This document shows positions 18,230-26,643 of a stretch of DNA of 64,000 nucleotides, piece by piece; positions within the stretch are counted from its first letter, which is position 1; each line of letters begins with the position of its first letter. The position numbers and the translations under genes are program-made. Source of the stretch: an uncultured Nostoc sp. (lineage in GTDB: Bacteria; Cyanobacteriota; Cyanobacteriia; Cyanobacteriales; Nostocaceae); assembly GCF_937863485.1 (NCBI RefSeq), contig NZ_CALMFY010000187.1, positions 1-64,000 of the forward strand. The letters run 5' to 3'. The notes under the pieces were generated by a model. It did not search any database, was not told the DNA's origin, and was given only the letters and a program-made list of their open reading frames with translations.

Positions 18230-18722
18230 ACGAGATTTTAAAGGAGTTTTGGCTTAAGTTGACACCTATGGGCATTGCCGTGTCCCTACCTTGTACCTGT
18301 CTTCATCTGTGGTTAATTATTTTTTCCGTACTTTACCCATGCAGGAACCGCTATAGAAAAAACATTTTCATATTTTGTTGTGTGACGGAATTGCATGAAG
18401 GGTTGTCTTGACAAGAGCAGGTTAGGTTAGGTATATTTATCTTAGTACAAAAATACTATATTTTGAGTGAAAGCTATAGTGCTTCTCGTTTGTATGAAAT
18501 ACACTCTAACCTCTCTTCTTTTAGGAGAAAGGCTTTGAATCTTACTCCCCTTGTCTTATAGCGAAGGGGCTGTTCTTGTTAGGTCTTTATTAGACCTCAA
18601 CTGAGAAACGCTATATACCTGAAAAACAGAAAGACATAGGCGTGGAAAATTCTTACCCCACCTAAGTGTGAGATATTGGTTATTTCAGTATTTCCACTGG
18701 GTTAAAAATGTTTATTCAAAGG

Positions 18723-18747
18723 CTACCCTGATATCTGCATAGGGTAG
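18723..18747 (+). promoter_or_regulatory. leader hairpin before the coiled-coil pair
   Basis: CTACCCT and AGGGTAG pair across an 11-base loop, 55 bases before the ATG of the first coiled-coil gene. It could be a 5' leader structure affecting translation or stability. There is no direct evidence of function. Confidence 0.35.
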
Positions 18748-18802
18748 TCCTTGAGTATGGCTTGCTACCCCATAAATCATTGCTATTGAAGGGAGTTGGA
18801 AG

Positions 18803-19786
18803 ATGACTACAGTTGGAGTCAAGGACAGCAAACAACAACTAATGCAAGCATTTCAACAAATTATTATTCAAAGAAAAAAGCTGGAATCTAAAATAGCAAC
18901 TAAACAAGAGGAAGCAGATAAGGCAAAAAGTCAAGAAATTTTGCAAGCAGCTTCTGCATATACAGTTGATAGTATTGTCAAAGGTTTAGCTGATTTACAA
19001 TTGGAGTTTGGTAGTATTCTCAACGCATTATCTGAAAAACTAGCTCAGGAAAACTCTAAGTTAGATGAATTAAACCGAGCTATAGAAATTGAAACTCAAC
19101 GCCTAGAAGAGCTTCAAAAAATTAGAGTTATAGCGGATAGTCTAGACATTTTAAGTCAAGAACATCAAGAAAAATTAAAAACCTTAGAACAAGATACTAT
19201 CAGTAAAAGGGAAGTATTAGAAAAAGAAATTACAATCAGGCGGAAAGAATGGCAAAAAGAACAAGCAGAGTATGAAGAAAAACTTCAAGCATATAACGAT
19301 TTATTAGCTAAAGATCGCCAGCAAGAACAAGAAGAATCTCAGTATAAGTTAGAAACTACTCGTAAACTTAATGCAGACAGCTACGAAGCGAGAAAACGCC
19401 AACAACAAAGGGAAATACAAGAAAATTCTCAAAAGAAAGAGAAAGATTGGGCAGAACGAGAAAAGCTATTCGCTGAACACCAACCACTCTTTGGAGACTA
19501 TCAACAAAAAGTAGCTACATTTCCTAATGAACTGGAAGAAGCAGTTAAGAAAGCTAGAGAAGAAGCTATTAAAGAAATAAGCCAAAAAGCTAAAATTGAA
19601 GCTGATTTATTTGAAAAAGAATGGGAATCTAACAAACAGAGTTATGAACAAAAAATTCTATCTCTGGAAGAAACAATTAAGAAACAGTCTGAGCAAATAG
19701 AAGGTATTTCTGCTCAATTGCAAACTGCATTAAAACAAGCACAAGACTTAGCCCTGAGGGCTTTTGGTAATTCTAATTCAAAATAG
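18803..19786 (+). CDS. coiled-coil-rich protein, first of a tandem paralogous pair
   Basis: The 327-residue protein is almost wholly alpha-helical, rich in E, K and Q, with extended heptad patterns and no signal peptide or enzyme motif. A less charged block near residues 48-75 (ASAYTVDSIVKGLADLQLEF) breaks the coil. The C terminus ends in LKQAQDLALRAFGNSNSK. The ATG follows a GGAG-type site. The downstream gene has the same architecture and nearly the same C-terminal motif. The size, composition and adjacency recall the filament-forming coiled-coil pair Alr4504/Alr4505 (ZicK/ZacK) of Anabaena PCC 7120; this is a hypothesis from memory, not an alignment. Confidence 0.7.
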   Translation: MTTVGVKDSKQQLMQAFQQIIIQRKKLESKIATKQEEADKAKSQEILQAASAYTVDSIVKGLADLQLEFGSILNALSEKLAQENSKLDELNRAIEIETQRLEELQKIRVIADSLDILSQEHQEKLKTLEQDTISKREVLEKEITIRRKEWQKEQAEYEEKLQAYNDLLAKDRQQEQEESQYKLETTRKLNADSYEARKRQQQREIQENSQKKEKDWAEREKLFAEHQPLFGDYQQKVATFPNELEEAVKKAREEAIKEISQKAKIEADLFEKEWESNKQSYEQKILSLEETIKKQSEQIEGISAQLQTALKQAQDLALRAFGNSNSK

Positions 19787-19844
19787 TTATAAGTCTGTAG
19801 TGTAGCATCTTAATCATTTTTAATTCCTAAACAGGAGATTTATT

Positions 19845-20924
19845 GTGGTGGGAAAAAAACCGACTGATAAGAATACTAAAGTAGAAATTCTTCAGGCATA
19901 TGAGGAGTTAACTAAAGAAAAAGCAGCGCTAAAATCAGAGTTTGATCAAATTGCCAAAGAAAACAAGTCTGTAACTAAAGAACAGCCTAAATTAGAACAA
20001 AAAATAGCTATGAATCAGCTTTCTAGTGTCCAACAAAAGATGAACAATACAATTGAAAGCTTGGCGAAGATTCAATTAGGTTTTGGCAGTGCTGCTAATG
20101 AATTATCCGAACAGCTAACCATAAAAGCCTCTAAATTAGAAGAAATCAGGCGAACTTTAGAAGAAGAAATCCAACAATTAGCACAGTTGCACAACTTGGA
20201 AATTTCTGATGATATCTTGGATACTCTCATCCAAGCTTATGAAGATAATACTAAAGCTTATCAGGAAGAATATAGCCAGCGTTCTGAAGTATTATTCCAA
20301 CAAATACTAGAGCAAAGGAATACTTGGGGAAAAGAACAAGAGGAACAGCAACGGGCGATAAAAGAACAGAATGAAAACTCGAATAAAACTCGACAACGCG
20401 ATGCGTCAGAGTATAAATATAATTTAGAACTCCAGCGACAACTAGGAAGTGACGAATATGAACAAGAGCAGAAAGCACTATATAAGCAACTGGAAGAATT
20501 ACTACAAGTAACAGAAAAACAGTGGGCTGAACGGGAGAAAGCAATTTTTGAGAGAGAGAAACAATTTGAAGAATTAAAAGCCAAGGTAGAGGCTTTTCCG
20601 AAAGACAAAGAAGCAGCTATAAAAAAAGCTACAGAAGAAGGCAAAGGCATCGCCCACTACCAAGCTAAAGTAAAATCAGATTTATATTCTAAGGAAGTGG
20701 AAGGGCAAAAGCGTTTCTATGAACAAAGACTGCAATCTCTAGAACAAACTATTACTAATCAAGAGACTCGGATTCAAAATCTTTCTAAACAACTTGAATC
20801 TGCTCTCAAACAAGTTCAAGATTTGGCAGTTAAAGCTATTGAAGGTACTTCAAATGTTAATTCATATCAGGCAATCAAAGAAATAGCTTTAGAACAAGCG
20901 AAGACTCAAGCGAAAAACAAATAA
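19845..20924 (+). CDS. coiled-coil-rich protein, second of a tandem paralogous pair
   Basis: The 359-residue helical protein parallels its upstream neighbour: a matching SLAKIQLGFGSAANELSEQL block (about 68-87), a shared EKQWAEREKAIFEREK region aligning with EKDWAEREKLFAEHQ in the first, and a shared ending (LESALKQVQDLAVKA versus LQTALKQAQDLALRA). The start is GTG with AGGAG seven bases upstream. The 58-base gap suggests one operon ended by the hairpin at 20949-20979. Cytoskeletal or shape-related heteropolymers are a reasonable inference, given known cyanobacterial coiled-coil filament pairs; not proven. Confidence 0.7.
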   Translation: MVGKKPTDKNTKVEILQAYEELTKEKAALKSEFDQIAKENKSVTKEQPKLEQKIAMNQLSSVQQKMNNTIESLAKIQLGFGSAANELSEQLTIKASKLEEIRRTLEEEIQQLAQLHNLEISDDILDTLIQAYEDNTKAYQEEYSQRSEVLFQQILEQRNTWGKEQEEQQRAIKEQNENSNKTRQRDASEYKYNLELQRQLGSDEYEQEQKALYKQLEELLQVTEKQWAEREKAIFEREKQFEELKAKVEAFPKDKEAAIKKATEEGKGIAHYQAKVKSDLYSKEVEGQKRFYEQRLQSLEQTITNQETRIQNLSKQLESALKQVQDLAVKAIEGTSNVNSYQAIKEIALEQAKTQAKNK

Positions 20925-20948
20925 GCTGATTTCTTTTTCATAAGAATT

Positions 20949-20979
20949 GTAGAGACTTAATTTAATTTAAGTCTCTACA
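20949..20979 (+). terminator. hairpin ending the coiled-coil operon
   Basis: TGTAGAGACTTAA pairs perfectly with TTAAGTCTCTACA, 25 bases after the second coiled-coil gene. No long T-run follows. Confidence 0.6.
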
Positions 20980-21089
20980 AAGAACTATAGCAGTTCTAAA
21001 TGATTTATGAAATTCTCTATTTATTTTCTTCTCAACTGCTGGAGAGGCTGAGTTTTGACAACTCAAATAGGATTGCTATATAACGCTTT

Positions 21090-21206
21090 TTATTCGGTTT
21101 TACTTGGTTTTTTGATGTCTGGAGGAGGTTGTGGTTTCTTTTTCTTTGTTACGGTAGCCTGTGTTAGCTTAAATGCTTGGTTGGAATTTGGTTCTTGAGT
21201 AGACAT
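21090..21206 (-). CDS. possible small basic proline-rich peptide (38 aa)
   Basis: An ATG-initiated frame reads MSTQEPNSNQAFKLTQATV then a lysine/proline tail (KKKKPQPPPDIKKPSKTE). The composition is not that of random AT-rich sequence, but there is no clear ribosome site and I know no family. It occupies the otherwise empty gap between the coiled-coil pair and the Uma2 fragment. Confidence 0.3.
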   Translation of the reverse strand: MSTQEPNSNQAFKLTQATVTKKKKPQPPPDIKKPSKTE

Positions 21207-21502
21207 AAGACTAAATTTTTAAATCTACGACAATATTATCTACACCACGGGTATTGGAGATTACAGAAATATATCACAGAAAATTTAAGTTTAACCAAAA
21301 AAAGTTAGTAGATAATGTTACCCCTGTAGGAACCTTCAGTTTTAACGGGATAAATATAAATCTTAATATATGAGTCAGCGATCGCTTGGCGGCTGGATAA
21401 AATAGGTAATGTAAAATGATATCCGGGAATACTGACCATACGGCTTAATCCTTAACGCCTAAGTATCTAAGTTTCCCACTAGGAAAGACAATAGAAACTC
21501 GT

Positions 21503-21685
21503 CTATGTGGTGAGGATGCTATCAATCACAATCTCTAACACCCCTTGATAGTAAGCAACTCGTGCAGCGCGATGTTCTCCAAGTTCCTCTAAAATTGCTT
21601 CAAACTCTGCCCAACTGATCTCGCGCAATGTCAAACACTGCCCTGGGTGAACGTCGATCTGGCGCAGTTGCAGTGTCACAACCAT
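21503..21685 (-). pseudogene. Uma2-family endonuclease, N-terminal fragment
   Basis: The first 50 or so residues are the usual Uma2 (DUF820) start: LQLRQIDVHPGQCLTLREIS then WAEFEAILEELGEHRAARVAY and YQGVLEI. After this the frame ends within ten residues (VIDSILTT). The catalytic core that follows in the family is absent. The ATG at 21685 has a good GGAGG six bases upstream, so it could still be translated as a 60-residue stub. It is a separate locus from the C-terminal Uma2 remnant at 7.4 kb. Confidence 0.7.
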
Positions 21686-21804
21686 TTTATCCTCCGTACC
21701 CTTCACTGTTTAGCTAAAACAAATAGCCAGACTGGTTAAGAAAGCCACCACTGGACTCGATACTCCGAGTCAGTGTGTGGATGTCACCAAATACACAGAA
21801 AATG

Positions 21805-22578
21805 TCAAGCAAAAGTAGAAAAACCTAGATTGGGTGGAATATCCTGAATCCGCCCAGGGCCGATCGCTCGTAATGCTTCTTTGAGTAAAATATCCCCAGT
21901 ATACAAGGCACGTCCGACAATCACACCAGTTACACCTTGAGGTTCTAACGCCAATAAACTCAACAAATTGGTGACAGAACTTACCCCGCCAGAAGCAATT
22001 ATCGGGATGGAAATTACCGCTGCAAGTTCTTGCAAAGCTTCAAAATTAGGGCCTGTGAGTGTACCATCTCGGTGGATATCTGTGTAAATGATGGCGGCTG
22101 CGCCCAATTCTTGCATTTGTACAGCCAGTTGGGTTGCTAAAACTTCCGAGGTTTCTAACCAACCGTGAGTTGCTACTCGCCCGTTACGCGCATCAATGCC
22201 AATAATAATCTGTCCAGGAAACTCTTCACAGAGTTGTTGCACTAGCTGAGGTTGTTCTACAGCGATGGTTCCGAGAATTGCCCACTGTACGCCTAGATTG
22301 AATAATTGTTGCACGCTGGTGCGATCGCGCAATCCTCCACCAATTTCAATGGGTACTGACACCGCATGAGCGATCGCTTCAATTGCCCCCAGGTTTACTA
22401 TTTTACCTGCCTTAGCACCATCTAAATCAACTATGTGTAATCTAGTAGCACCCTGCGCTACCCACTGTTTGGCAACATCAGCAGGATTTTCGCTAAAAAC
22501 TTGCGAGCGATCGTAGTCTCCCTGATACAGTCGCACACACCGACCTTCTAGTAAATCAATCGCTGGAATTACATCCAT
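21805..22578 (-). CDS. hisA: phosphoribosylformimino-5-aminoimidazole carboxamide ribotide isomerase
   Basis: The 257-residue TIM barrel catalyses the fourth step of histidine biosynthesis, an Amadori rearrangement of ProFAR to PRFAR. The catalytic aspartates are visible in [12 protein letters not shown] (Asp8) and in [13 protein letters not shown]. The phosphate-binding loops IGGGLRD and ASGGVSS are also visible. The start [12 protein letters not shown] is the standard N terminus. It stands alone from other his genes, as is usual in cyanobacteria. DUF3593/DUF2499 genes lie upstream on the same strand after a 54-base gap. Confidence 0.96.
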   Translation of the reverse strand: MDVIPAIDLLEGRCVRLYQGDYDRSQVFSENPADVAKQWVAQGATRLHIVDLDGAKAGKIVNLGAIEAIAHAVSVPIEIGGGLRDRTSVQQLFNLGVQWAILGTIAVEQPQLVQQLCEEFPGQIIIGIDARNGRVATHGWLETSEVLATQLAVQMQELGAAAIIYTDIHRDGTLTGPNFEALQELAAVISIPIIASGGVSSVTNLLSLLALEPQGVTGVIVGRALYTGDILLKEALRAIGPGRIQDIPPNLGFSTFA

Positions 22579-22632
22579 TTACTTGTTCCTCATAACTCAA
22601 TGCAATCAAACCGCTAGCTATAGCTGAACTTA

Positions 22633-22932
22633 CTATTTTTCATTTTTCATTTTTAATTGCCTTACAGCTTGCCCAAAACCCACCACAAGCAAGATGTTAG
22701 AAAGGGTCAAAAATACTTCTGCACCGCCGTGCAACCAATCTACATTGGCCAAAGACTTGCCATAATGCAATACAGCATAAATCCCTACCGGGATGGTAAC
22801 GCCAACAAAGACGAGAGTGCCGTAAAATCCATATAGCGCTAAACGCGGCATTTGCGGACTGCGGCTGATAAACCACAAGAAACCCAAGTAGGGAAACAGT
22901 GAAAGCGCAAATAGGGTTTCTTTAGAAATCAT
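22633..22932 (-). CDS. DUF3593 membrane protein
   Basis: The 99-residue protein has about three hydrophobic helices (ETLFALSLFPYLGFLWFI, LYGFYGTLVFVGVTIPVGIY, VFLTLSNILLVVGFG). It fits the DUF3593 family, conserved in cyanobacteria and chloroplasts. Its ATG overlaps the stop of the upstream DUF2499 gene by four bases, indicating translational coupling. The two proteins are often neighbours in cyanobacteria and probably work together in thylakoid or plasma membranes; the role is unknown. Confidence 0.8.
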   Translation of the reverse strand: MISKETLFALSLFPYLGFLWFISRSPQMPRLALYGFYGTLVFVGVTIPVGIYAVLHYGKSLANVDWLHGGAEVFLTLSNILLVVGFGQAVRQLKMKNEK

Positions 22933-23264
22933 TGCTCTGATTTAATAGGTTTTGGTTCAACAGTGTCAGGAGATTTGGTAGAACGCCAAATCAAAAACGC
23001 CGCTGCCCAAAGCGTAAAATTACCAATTAATGTCATGGTAGCTTGCAGCGTTACCAGCCATTCTAAAGATTCGGCGTTATCAAAATAATGCCAGGTACAG
23101 GCACACATGGCACTGACTAAAGCTGGTAACATGGCAAGGGATAATCCCCACCAATTGCGATTACCAGTGAGTTCGCCATAAGTCCAAATTAACCAAATGG
23201 CGACAATCCATTCAATAACGCTAGAAACATGAATAATCCAGGTGGGAATCGATAGAGCGTGCAT
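22929..23264 (-). CDS. DUF2499 membrane protein
   Basis: From the ATG at 23264 the product begins MHALSIPTWIIHVSSVIEW, the characteristic DUF2499 start, and has three helices with the ACTWHYF segment in the middle. The frame stays open back to 23486, but those 74 codons are made of two dispersed palindromic repeats and heptad repeats, so I exclude them. It is coupled to DUF3593 by a 4-base overlap. The family occurs in cyanobacteria and plastids; no function is known to me. Confidence 0.82.
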   Translation of the reverse strand: MHALSIPTWIIHVSSVIEWIVAIWLIWTYGELTGNRNWWGLSLAMLPALVSAMCACTWHYFDNAESLEWLVTLQATMTLIGNFTLWAAAFLIWRSTKSPDTVEPKPIKSEQ

Positions 23265-23277
23265 AAGAAAGTTAGGA

Positions 23278-23336
23278 GACGCGATTAATCGCGTCTGTAC
23301 AGGGGTCAGGAGTAGAGACGCGATTAATCGCGTCTG
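23278..23336. repeat. two copies of an 18-bp perfect palindrome, period 39
   Basis: GACGCGATTAATCGCGTC occurs at 23278-23295 and 23317-23334, each followed by TGTACAGG-G/A-GTCAGGA. It forms a strong hairpin in the leader of the DUF2499 gene. This palindrome is a dispersed element in Nostoc-type genomes. Confidence 0.85.
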
Positions 23337-23449
23337 TACAGGAGTCAGGAATTTTCTTGTTTTTCCATAACTTGATCTTCCCACAAGAAAATTCATCTTT
23401 CGTTGGCAGGATGGTAGACATCCCATCAACTCTTTAGAAAAAAGCTGAT

Positions 23450-23480
23450 AATCTAAAATCCAAAATCTAAAATCCAAAAT
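23450..23480. repeat. heptanucleotide tandem repeat (AAAATCT/AAAATCC)
   Basis: About four heptads of alternating AAAATCC and AAAATCT run right into the csaB start. Related arrays are at 29961-30019, 31538-31618, 41157-41177 and 46524-46563. Confidence 0.8.
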
Positions 23481-24531
23481 GGTCAAGATGCGGGCGTTAT
23501 TGTCTGGATATTACGGTAAAGGTAATGGTGGTGACGAAGCTTTGTTGGCAACGCTTTTGCAAATGTTACCACCAGATGTTACGCCTGTGGTGCTTTCGGG
23601 GAATCCAGAGGAAACGCGCGATCGCTACAATGTAGAAACCTACAATCGCATGGCTCCCTTACCTGTACTGCAAGCTTTACGCTCTTGCGATGCCTTGATT
23701 TGGGGCGGCGGCAGTCTCATTCAGGATGTTACCAGTACCATCAGCCCATTTTATTATGGGGGACTGATGGCGTTGGCGCAGAAAATGGGTTTGAAAACTG
23801 TTGCTTGGGCGCAGGGTATTGGCCCGTTAGTGCGTCCGCAAACTAACTGGTTAGCACGGCAAACCTTTGCTAATTGTACCAAAGTTAGTGTCCGCGATCG
23901 CGCCAGTGCTGCTTTATTATCTGATTGGCAAATTCCTTGTATTATAGCTCCTGACCCAGTTTGGGCGTTGGAATCTAAACCAGTACCAGGACTTTGGGAT
24001 TTACCTGCGCCGAGAGTTGCTCTAACGTTGCGATCGCATCCCCAACTGACTCAAACACGCCTAGCAAACTTGACTCGGGCTTTGGTGGATTTTCAAAAAG
24101 CCACGCAGGCTTTCATTTTACTACTGCCGTTTCAAAAAAGTGAAGATTTAAGTATTGCCGAAGCTATTCAACCCCAACTTAAAGATGTCAGCAAGATTTT
24201 GTGTCTGGAAGATCCGCAACTTTTGAAAGGTGTGTTTCGCGGTGTCGAGATGGCAATTGGGATGCGCCTACACAGCTTGATTATGGCTGCGGCTGAAGGT
24301 TGTCGCTGTTTTGCTCTCAGTTATGACCCTAAGGTAAATCGTCTTATGGAAGACTTGGAAATGCCTGGGTGGGATTTAGCGAGTTTACCCGAAGACCCTA
24401 ATTTGATTAGTCTGACTTGGATGGAGCATTACGCTAACGGTGATCCGTTATCACCTGACCAAATACAATCTTTGGTAGATAGAGCGTTAATGCATCGTGA
24501 GTTATTGAGTCAAGCTTTATTTAATAATTAA
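23479..24531 (+). CDS. csaB: polysaccharide pyruvyl transferase CsaB
   Basis: The 350-residue protein has the CsaB/WcaK-type start (RALLSGYYGKGNGGDEALLA) and the IWGGGSLIQDVTS, GMRLHSLIMAA motifs of polysaccharide pyruvyl transferases. These enzymes ketalise mannose residues of wall polymers with pyruvate from PEP; the modification is bound by SLH domains. That fits the SLH porin encoded at 12.6 kb. Two starts are possible: ATG at 23479, or ATG at 23488, which gives the commoner MRALLSG N terminus. Neither has a clear ribosome site, because the heptad repeat occupies the upstream DNA. Confidence 0.9.
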   Translation: MVKMRALLSGYYGKGNGGDEALLATLLQMLPPDVTPVVLSGNPEETRDRYNVETYNRMAPLPVLQALRSCDALIWGGGSLIQDVTSTISPFYYGGLMALAQKMGLKTVAWAQGIGPLVRPQTNWLARQTFANCTKVSVRDRASAALLSDWQIPCIIAPDPVWALESKPVPGLWDLPAPRVALTLRSHPQLTQTRLANLTRALVDFQKATQAFILLLPFQKSEDLSIAEAIQPQLKDVSKILCLEDPQLLKGVFRGVEMAIGMRLHSLIMAAAEGCRCFALSYDPKVNRLMEDLEMPGWDLASLPEDPNLISLTWMEHYANGDPLSPDQIQSLVDRALMHRELLSQALFNN

Positions 24532-24959
24532 GACTAAAAAAATACAAAACTTCGTTTAAGTAAGTAAGCGCAAATAATTATAAAATGATGTAGCGTAACG
24601 CACCGAAAACCTGAAATAGTGCCCTGTGGAAGCCGTAACACACCCTACAGCTACTTCTCCTTCGCTTTCCTTCTTTACGAAAGGCTGCACCCTAAGCGTA
24701 GCTATGCCGTAGGCTTTACGGGACGCACAAGGGACAAAGACGCTCTTGCTAGCTTCCTTCACCGTAGGAGTACGGAAGGTTTCTGTCCTGGAAGCAAGTG
24801 GCGTGGAAAGACGCGTCTTCGCTGGTAATCTTATGGCGGGAAGAGAGTAATTGTCAAAATTTTATAAAGTGATTATAAAATTACTTAAGTATCTGTTAGA
24901 AAAATCGATTTCAGCGATATTATTTCTGAAATACAGAAATAATTATTGAGATTATTCAA
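24532..24959. other. repeat-rich intergenic region
   Basis: 428 bases between csaB and the GT87-like gene. Positions 24640-24835 are a mosaic of short repeat words (AAGCGTAGCTATGCCGTAGGC, GTAGGAGTACGGAAGG) shared with other gaps in the window. Frames here on either strand have repeat-derived translations only. Confidence 0.6.
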
Positions 24960-26435
24960 ATGATCAGCTTTGGCTTTTGGAACCTAATTATAGTAATTGT
25001 AATTGCTTTAGTTATCAAAAATAATTGGCAATTAGATGGTGAAAAGGCAGCCTGGGAAAATTCTTTATTCTTAAAATCTTCTGTGATTCAACGGTTGATA
25101 CAATTTTTTCGTCAACCAATTGTTAACTTTATCGTCCAAGCAACTGTTGTATTAGTCGTTACAAGATTTCTCTGTTATACAGGTTGGCTAGTTTATTTCC
25201 TAAACCAACCACATCCACCCTTATGGGATTTTCAGTGGTATTATGTGGCGAGTAAATTGGCTCATCAACATTTGAGTCCCTTTAATGTCGAGATTTTTAA
25301 CCAAACTTTCTGTACCATAACTAAAGTGTGTGGATCTCTTCCACCGTTTGTCTATCCACCTAATATTATTCCTCTGGTCTGGTTTCTCGGTTATTTTTCG
25401 ATGAATACTGCATTTAAAATCTCGATTGTGATGCATATATTAGCAATCGGTTTGGCCTTATGGGGAGCGAATATCCTCTTAGAGTCGAAGTCACCAGCTT
25501 TGAGAACTATTTGCACAATCTCGGTTGCCTTGATTTATGGCTTAGTTCGCGATTTTCAAGTTGGTAATATTGCCATTTTCATTGCAGTTCTGATTTTATG
25601 GATGTTTATCTTTGCTAGAAAAAATCAGGATATTCCAGCAGGAATTTGCTTAGGGCTTGCCCTTTGTAAACCAACATTAGCTGGATTATTCATTCTGTAC
25701 TTTCTACTTAAAAAACGGTACTCTCTAGTTTTTGTATCTATTGTCATAGTAACTTCTTTAGCATTTTTAGGTCTAGCATTGACAGGTAATTCTTTGACAC
25801 AATTCGTGTCGGATGCATCTCGTGGATTTTCCCTCTGGCAAAACGATCCCTCTGTTAGCCCTTATATATCGATCAGTCGTCTCGATTTGATGGTTGTTGG
25901 ACCGAGATTACTTCCCAATAATCCATTTTTTGCCAAGCTTTTGTCAAACTTAATTGTTCTGATACTTGTTGGTTTGGCGGGTTGGTATTGGTATCTACAA
26001 CAATCTTTCACTGACTGGTCAAAAAAAATATATTTAGCAGAAATGGTAATAGTTTCTTGCTTGAGTATTGCCATCACATATTCGCAGGAAACTAGTTCTG
26101 TAATGTTAATACCTGCTGTTGTTTTTTTGCTCAATGATTTGCTGTATCAGATCAGGCATTGTAAATTCTCTAGGAGAAGAATGTCTGTTTGGTTAGCAGG
26201 GGTTTGCTGTCTAGCAGTGCAAACAGCAGTTATTCATAGCTGGCTCATCCACTCTCTAGCAAACCGCTGGAATGTGAAAGCAGGGGAATTGCCATACATC
26301 ATGAAGGTAACTATCTTCGCCCTACCGAGTTATGCGGTTTTAGGAATTACTTTGAGTATTTTAGTTTTAGCAATTAGTTCTCTTCGTCAAAAACAGGTTC
26401 TGAAATTTGAACCTTTGAATCGGGTGTCAATTTAA
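24960..26435 (+). CDS. polytopic glycosyltransferase-like protein (GT87/DUF2029 type)
   Basis: The 491-residue protein has about ten or eleven transmembrane helices. After helix 2 comes the loop WDFQWYYVASKLAHQHLSPF (Asp90 and the following YY-AS motif). This is the signature of the GT87 (DUF2029) family of polyprenyl-phosphate-mannose-dependent transferases. Such enzymes add sugars to lipid-linked glycans outside the membrane. The substrate here is unknown. It is alone, with a repeat-rich region upstream and a hairpin (26481-26500) downstream. It is distinct in sequence from the protein encoded at 9.4 kb, though of similar fold class. Confidence 0.75.
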   Translation: MISFGFWNLIIVIVIALVIKNNWQLDGEKAAWENSLFLKSSVIQRLIQFFRQPIVNFIVQATVVLVVTRFLCYTGWLVYFLNQPHPPLWDFQWYYVASKLAHQHLSPFNVEIFNQTFCTITKVCGSLPPFVYPPNIIPLVWFLGYFSMNTAFKISIVMHILAIGLALWGANILLESKSPALRTICTISVALIYGLVRDFQVGNIAIFIAVLILWMFIFARKNQDIPAGICLGLALCKPTLAGLFILYFLLKKRYSLVFVSIVIVTSLAFLGLALTGNSLTQFVSDASRGFSLWQNDPSVSPYISISRLDLMVVGPRLLPNNPFFAKLLSNLIVLILVGLAGWYWYLQQSFTDWSKKIYLAEMVIVSCLSIAITYSQETSSVMLIPAVVFLLNDLLYQIRHCKFSRRRMSVWLAGVCCLAVQTAVIHSWLIHSLANRWNVKAGELPYIMKVTIFALPSYAVLGITLSILVLAISSLRQKQVLKFEPLNRVSI

Positions 26436-26480
26436 CATGAGTTCAAGGGGTCATATAGTGTTCGCCTAATTAGTCGAATA

Positions 26481-26500
26481 AAAAACCTCTAAAAGGTTTT
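26481..26500 (+). terminator. small hairpin after the GT87-like gene
   Basis: AAAACCT and AGGTTTT arms have a short loop in an A/T-rich context, 45 bases past the stop codon. Confidence 0.5.
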
Positions 26501-26643
26501 ACTACACAAGACCTTTCCCTCTGCAACGGGCTAGAGGGAAAGGTTTGAACTTAGTTCAAGCACAGGGAGAGGTTCGTTGAACTCACGTCAATTTAGAACA
26601 CCAGGAATCATCTTGATGCTACAATTTAAAATCAATTTTGCCT

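Larger units (their letters stand above)
17764..18802. other. 1-kb intergenic region with hairpin repeats
   Basis: The gap separates the divergent sphR operon and the coiled-coil pair. It holds three consecutive perfect hairpins (18165-18229) and a hairpin close to the coiled-coil gene (18723-18747). The 85-codon frame at 18154-18411 runs through the hairpins and resembles no family. Promoters for both directions must lie here. Confidence 0.6.

Noticed and set aside
18154-18411. 85-codon plus-strand frame
   Set aside because: It runs through three palindromes, has no ribosome site and resembles no family.
20251-20650. Long minus-strand frames opposite the second coiled-coil gene
   Set aside because: They are antisense shadows; their Ser/Cys/Leu-rich translations reflect the Glu/Lys/Gln codons of the coding strand.
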